A stretch of DNA of 64,000 nt from Sinohyriopsis cumingii (lineage: Eukaryota; Mollusca; Bivalvia; Unionida; Unionidae), in contig CM068842.1 in NCBI GenBank assembly GCA_028554795.2, positions 25,640,590 through 25,704,589 of the forward strand, given 5' to 3'. Of the stretch, positions 60,312 through 64,000 are shown one piece after another. The notes beneath the pieces were generated by a model. It was given only the letters and a program-made list of their open reading frames with translations. It was not told the DNA's origin and searched no databases. Every line of letters begins with the position of its first letter. Within the stretch, counting starts at the first letter, position 1. Position numbers and translations under genes: made by a program.

Positions 60312-60533
60312 TGTTGTCACTCTTTGAATTGATGTTACATTGCCAACTGGTGTCACTCTTTTAATACAAGTTACATTGCCAACTGTTGTCACTCTTTTAA
60401 TACAGGTTACATTGCCAACTGTTGTCACTCTTTTAATACAGGTTACATTGCAAACTGTTGTCACTCTTTTAATACAGGTTACATTGCCAACTGTTGTCAC
60501 TCTTTTAATATAGGTTACATTGCAAACTGTTGT
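60312..60533. repeat. 36-bp minisatellite spanning the intron 4/exon 5 junction of AACS
   Basis: The unit is GGTTACATTGCCAACTGTTG then TCACTCTTTTAATACA (36 bp), about six copies. The last copy runs over the acceptor at 60513/60514 into the first 20 bp of exon 5. Units ending at 60405, 60441 and 60477 keep the polypyrimidine-like CTCTTTTAATACAG acceptor sequence. Earlier units have lost the AG (ATTGAT, TACAAG). Confidence 0.9.
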
Positions 60534-60611
60534 GAAGCAGTTGAGGCAATGCTGGCAGCAGCAAGTATCGGGGCAGTGTGGAGTTCTACCTCACCAGACT
60601 TTGGAGTCAGG
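60514..60611 (+). CDS. AACS: AACS coding exon 5
   Basis: The acceptor TTTTAATATAG precedes 60514 and a donor GTATTC follows 60611. With the G from exon 4 it reads [20 protein letters not shown], then [13 protein letters not shown]. This is the conserved '[26 protein letters not shown]' block of AACS and ends in phase 0. The next coding exon (family motif around GVLDRF) is not found before 64000, so the gene continues beyond the window. The first seven residues are encoded by the 36-bp minisatellite unit. Confidence 0.92.
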
Positions 60612-61075
60612 GTATTCAACCTTATCATTATCTTTTATTAGCAAGATCAAAATTGAAAATACAAAGTGAAGTCAGTGCAGCATTATTACAGAAATGTTAC
60701 TGTTCTGAAAGTAGATGGCTACAAAGTTAAAATTTTAAAAATGGAAGGTTTTTTGAACCAGCTGCCAGTAGATCAAGAGAAGGCTATTTTTTTAAATTAT
60801 CTCTCATCCATGTAAGCAAGCATGGCATAGGGAGTGTCACTTGCCTGTATGAAGTACAGGGTAGCTTATGCCATACCCCTGGTGTCTTTGATGTCGTCTG
60901 CAATCAGGTTATTAATGCTCAAGTTTTATTTTATTGCCACTGCTGCCAGTTTTATCCATTAGATCTTCAACAAAGTTAGAGCGTTCCTTGAATCACTCTA
61001 AACCTTCACAAGGGAAGGTTGGTCAGAGTCACCAGCATATTTTTTTTTTACACATATGACTTTGTTAATCAGAAT
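60612..61075. other. AACS intron 5, first part
   Basis: No supported feature. Confidence 0.45.
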
Positions 61076-61079
61076 TAGT

Positions 61080-62095
61080 CCAACATTTTGTCAACCAAGC
61101 AGATGTCTTGCTGGTCTGCTTATAGAACTCAGTCCAGGTGTGTTTTTTGTTACATTATTTGGAACAACCACTTGTCAACCAAGCAGATGTCTTGCTGGTC
61201 TGCTTATAGAACTCAGTCCAGGTGTGTTTTTTGTTACATTATTTGGAACAACCACTTGTCAACCAAGCAGATGTCTTGCTGGTCTGCTTATAGAACTCAG
61301 TCCAGGTGTGTTTTTTGTTACATTATTTGGAACAGCCACTTGTCAACCAAGCAGATGTCTTGCTGGTCTGCTTATAGAACTCAGTCCAGGTGTGTTTTTT
61401 GTTACATTATTTGGAACAACCACTTGTCAACCAAGCAGATGTCTTGCTGGTCTGCTTATAGAACTCAGTCCAGGTGTGTTTTTTGTTACATTATTTGGAA
61501 CAACCACTTGTCAACCAAGCAGATGTCTTGCTGGTCTGCTTATAGAACTCAGTCCAGGTGTGTTTTTTGTTACATTATTTGGAACAACCACTTGTCAACC
61601 AAGCAGATGTCTTGCTGGTCTGCTTATAGAACTCAGTCCAGGTGTGTTTTTTGTTACATTATTTGGAACAACCACTTGTCAACCAAGCAGATGTCTTGCT
61701 GGTCTGCTTATAGAACTCAGTCCAGGTGTGTTTTTTGTTACATTATTTGGAACAACCACTTGTCAACCAAGCAGATGTCTTGCTGGTCTGCTTATAGAAC
61801 TCAGTCCAGGTGTGTTTTTTGTTACATTATTTGGAACAACCACTTGTCAACCAAGCAGATGTCTTGCTGGTCTGCTTATAGAACTCAGTCCAGGTGTGTT
61901 TTTTGTTACATTATTTGGAACAACCACTTGTCAACCAAGCAGATGTCTTGCTGGTCTGCTTATAGAACTCAGTCCAGGTGTGTTTTTTGTTACATTATTT
62001 GGAACAGCCACTTGTCAACCAAGCAGATGTCTTGCTGGTCTGCTTATAGAACTCAGTCCAGGTGTGTTTTGTTACATTATTTGGAACATCCACTT
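61080..62095. repeat. 84-bp minisatellite in AACS intron 5, about 12 near-identical copies
   Basis: The unit is CAACCAAGCAGATGTCTTGC, TGGTCTGCTTATAGAACTCA, GTCCAGGTGTGTTTTTTGTT, ACATTATTTGGAACAACCAC, TTGT (84 bp). Copies are almost identical. The only clear variant is GGAACAGCC, seen in the third and eleventh units. Because 84 is divisible by three, two plus frames stay open for 349 and 384 codons. These frames have no independent sign of being genes. The last copy has a T-run shortened from six to four. Confidence 0.95.
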
Positions 62096-62099
62096 GGGA

Positions 62100-64000
62100 A
62101 CGTAATTCATGCTAAACTACTTTTCTCATCACACCTTAATGAATGTTGTTTACAGGATAGTCCCAATGTAGCAGTTGTGTCTCACTGGCATGTCTCCTTC
62201 TGTAGGTATGCTGTGTTGGAACTATGGCTATCACATTTATAAATGTTATATTTCCTTTAAGAAATAAAACCAATCTATTTATATGAGATCTTAAATTTTT
62301 GTATTAGACCATAATGGGGGTGGCTTTATCGAAGAATAAAGTTATGTAATAATTACCCTTTATTACATCATATTTGTTCATGAAAAATTGTTGTGAATTT
62401 ATACTAAAATAAAGTTGATAAATTTGTTACATTTTTAATCTCAAGCTCTGAATGACTCCAGCAGGATACATATCCATCCCAGTGACTTCAGTTGAATGTA
62501 CATTACTGCATTAGTCAAGTTTTGACTTGATAGCTTGGAATCTGTCAGCTAAGTTTTTTCTGTAGGAGGATGAATTTATATTTTTAGACGTAATTAATAA
62601 TTTCATTGATAATTTCCAAATAAAATGACTTGTTGAAATATATGTACAGATCTCATCTCAAAACACGATAGTAAAAATTGGCACACAGAGATGAAATAAT
62701 GTATCATTGCCCATAGATAAAACTGATAAAGATACATGGGCTATACATGTATAAAGCATATCAAAATTTACCAGTCATTCAAGATAAAAATTAAAAGTGG
62801 TAAGGGCATTTAACTCTGCAGTACTTTTAAAACCTTGCACATACGGTAGAACGTTTTATGTCACCCTCTTAACCATCAGTCTCTGTTAACTGTCAGGGCA
62901 TTGTACGTCAAAATATTAAAAACAGGTAAATGTACATATGTAAATATTATGATTTTTTGATGACCCAGTCTATTGTATAATATTTTGAATGTACATTATC
63001 TTTTGTCCTGCTAATCTCATATCCGCCATCCCACACTGATGGATAATCAAAGTTCTACTGTGCAACATGTTGAGTGGTCTCAGGTAACATATTATGGCCA
63101 TTTTCTATTTTAGTGTAATTTTATCATTTTCAGGTGAACATGAAAGAAAGTATGTGAGCCTTAAGCCTTAAATCATTCTTGAGTTAGAATAGTTTACTGG
63201 AATCAGCTTCAATGAATGGATTTATGTATGTGGTTTGGGTGATTGTGCTGGCACTACCACATATGCTGGCACTACCACCTAAGATAACTCTGTTGCACGT
63301 AGGACGAATTTCATCTCTTTTTGTTGCTATTTTCTGCATCTGTGAGCAATTTATAAACTTCAGATTTTTGTCAGCCATTATTGACTTTACCTGCATTTCA
63401 GATTTTTATTAAACATGATTACCCACATGCATTATTAGTTCCCATTTTAGATACTGTGAATTAAGTTTTGGTGGGAATCAGTTTTGGGGTTTTATGGAAA
63501 ATTATTTTTGTTGGTACTTTATTTATGGATTGGAAAAGGGCTTCAATACTTTCCATGGAAAAATCACTCTGTGTTGGGTCTTTAAAAAATTTTCACAGTT
63601 GGTAGCAGCATTGAGATTCACAATATTTCGTACCCTTTGAAAAATAATGAATTGATGGTATCATTATTTTTACAATGGACCTTTCCACCATAACTTGCCA
63701 TCCAGAATATTTGGACTAATGTTTGGTTCAATAAAACAATCACAAATTTGGATCAAACCTTGTGGATACCTTGCTGTTGGGTAAAAAAGAATCTTAGCAT
63801 TCTCACCATCATTTCTACATCTCAGACTTACACTAAAAATAAGTTGATAGTTTGTACTTGTGGTAATCTTCTTACTGATTTCAAGGTCAAAAGGTCAAAG
63901 GGCAAGGTCACTGTAGGTGTAAAAGAAAATGGTTCTTAACAATAACATCAGTTCTACATAACAGACCAGGACCAGACATTGTGGATAGCTTGTACTTGCA
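62100..64000. other. AACS intron 5, remainder
   Basis: AT-rich intron with no exon recognised. The short open frames at 63184-63412 (both strands) and 63748-63939 have no supporting features. The word CTGGCACTACCAC is duplicated at 63249-63281. Confidence 0.45.

Noticed and set aside
60261-60500. Antisense protein with [12 protein letters not shown] repeats
   Set aside because: Shadow of the 36-bp minisatellite next to AACS exon 5. The plus strand explains the sequence.
61056-62242. Genes for 349- and 384-residue repeat proteins
   Set aside because: Both are overlapping frames through an 84-bp tandem array inside an AACS intron, with no start context, domain or splice support.

Overview
The window reads as AT-rich animal nuclear DNA, most likely a marine or freshwater lophotrochozoan and plausibly a mollusc. 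The reasons are a metazoan acetoacetyl-CoA synthetase gene split by very long repeat-filled introns with GT/AG junctions, two tRNA-derived SINE families, LINE remnants, long (AT)n tracts and a decayed Polinton/adintovirus-like element. No bacterial operon, rRNA gene or CRISPR array is present. The species assignment is inference; the gene and repeat calls come from the sequence.

Left part (1-24 kb). This is non-genic except for mobile elements: a tRNA-headed SINE (2278-2580), five copies of a second SINE family, a LINE C-terminal remnant (4898-5262), an eroded HNH/NUMOD-type endonuclease gene (11.70-12.19 kb), and a decayed virus-like gene cluster of about 6.5 kb (13.67-20.11 kb). That cluster is mostly on the minus strand. 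It has a coiled-coil protein, two small intact ORFs, a tentative capsid-type gene, a glycine/alanine-rich membrane-active-looking protein, an adenain/Ulp1-like protease with its GPDTH motif, a fibre-like protein and a penton-like protein. Most are broken by frameshifts or stops. No polymerase, integrase or packaging ATPase was seen.

Right part (24-64 kb). This is the 5' portion of one plus-strand gene, acetoacetyl-CoA synthetase (AACS). Five consecutive coding exons (24037-24151, 38621-38724, 47962-48079, 59821-59934, 60514-60611) join in phase and encode 183 residues; the gene continues past the right edge. Its introns carry nearly everything else: a 48-bp array and a 34-bp array (about 100 copies) in intron 1; a complete 2.4-kb DDE-type DNA transposon with bipartite terminal inverted repeats in intron 2; a 441-bp MITE with a 9-bp target duplication, an 8.5-kb 80-bp satellite and a LINE RNase H remnant in intron 3; a 36-bp minisatellite spilling into exon 5 in intron 4; and a homogeneous 84-bp array in intron 5.

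The strongest candidates for something new are the zinc-finger/DDE transposon (44111-46509), whose family I cannot name; the virus-like cluster with its possible HNH partner; and the minisatellite at AACS exon 5, which lays out a ladder of in-frame alternative 3' splice sites 36 bp apart.
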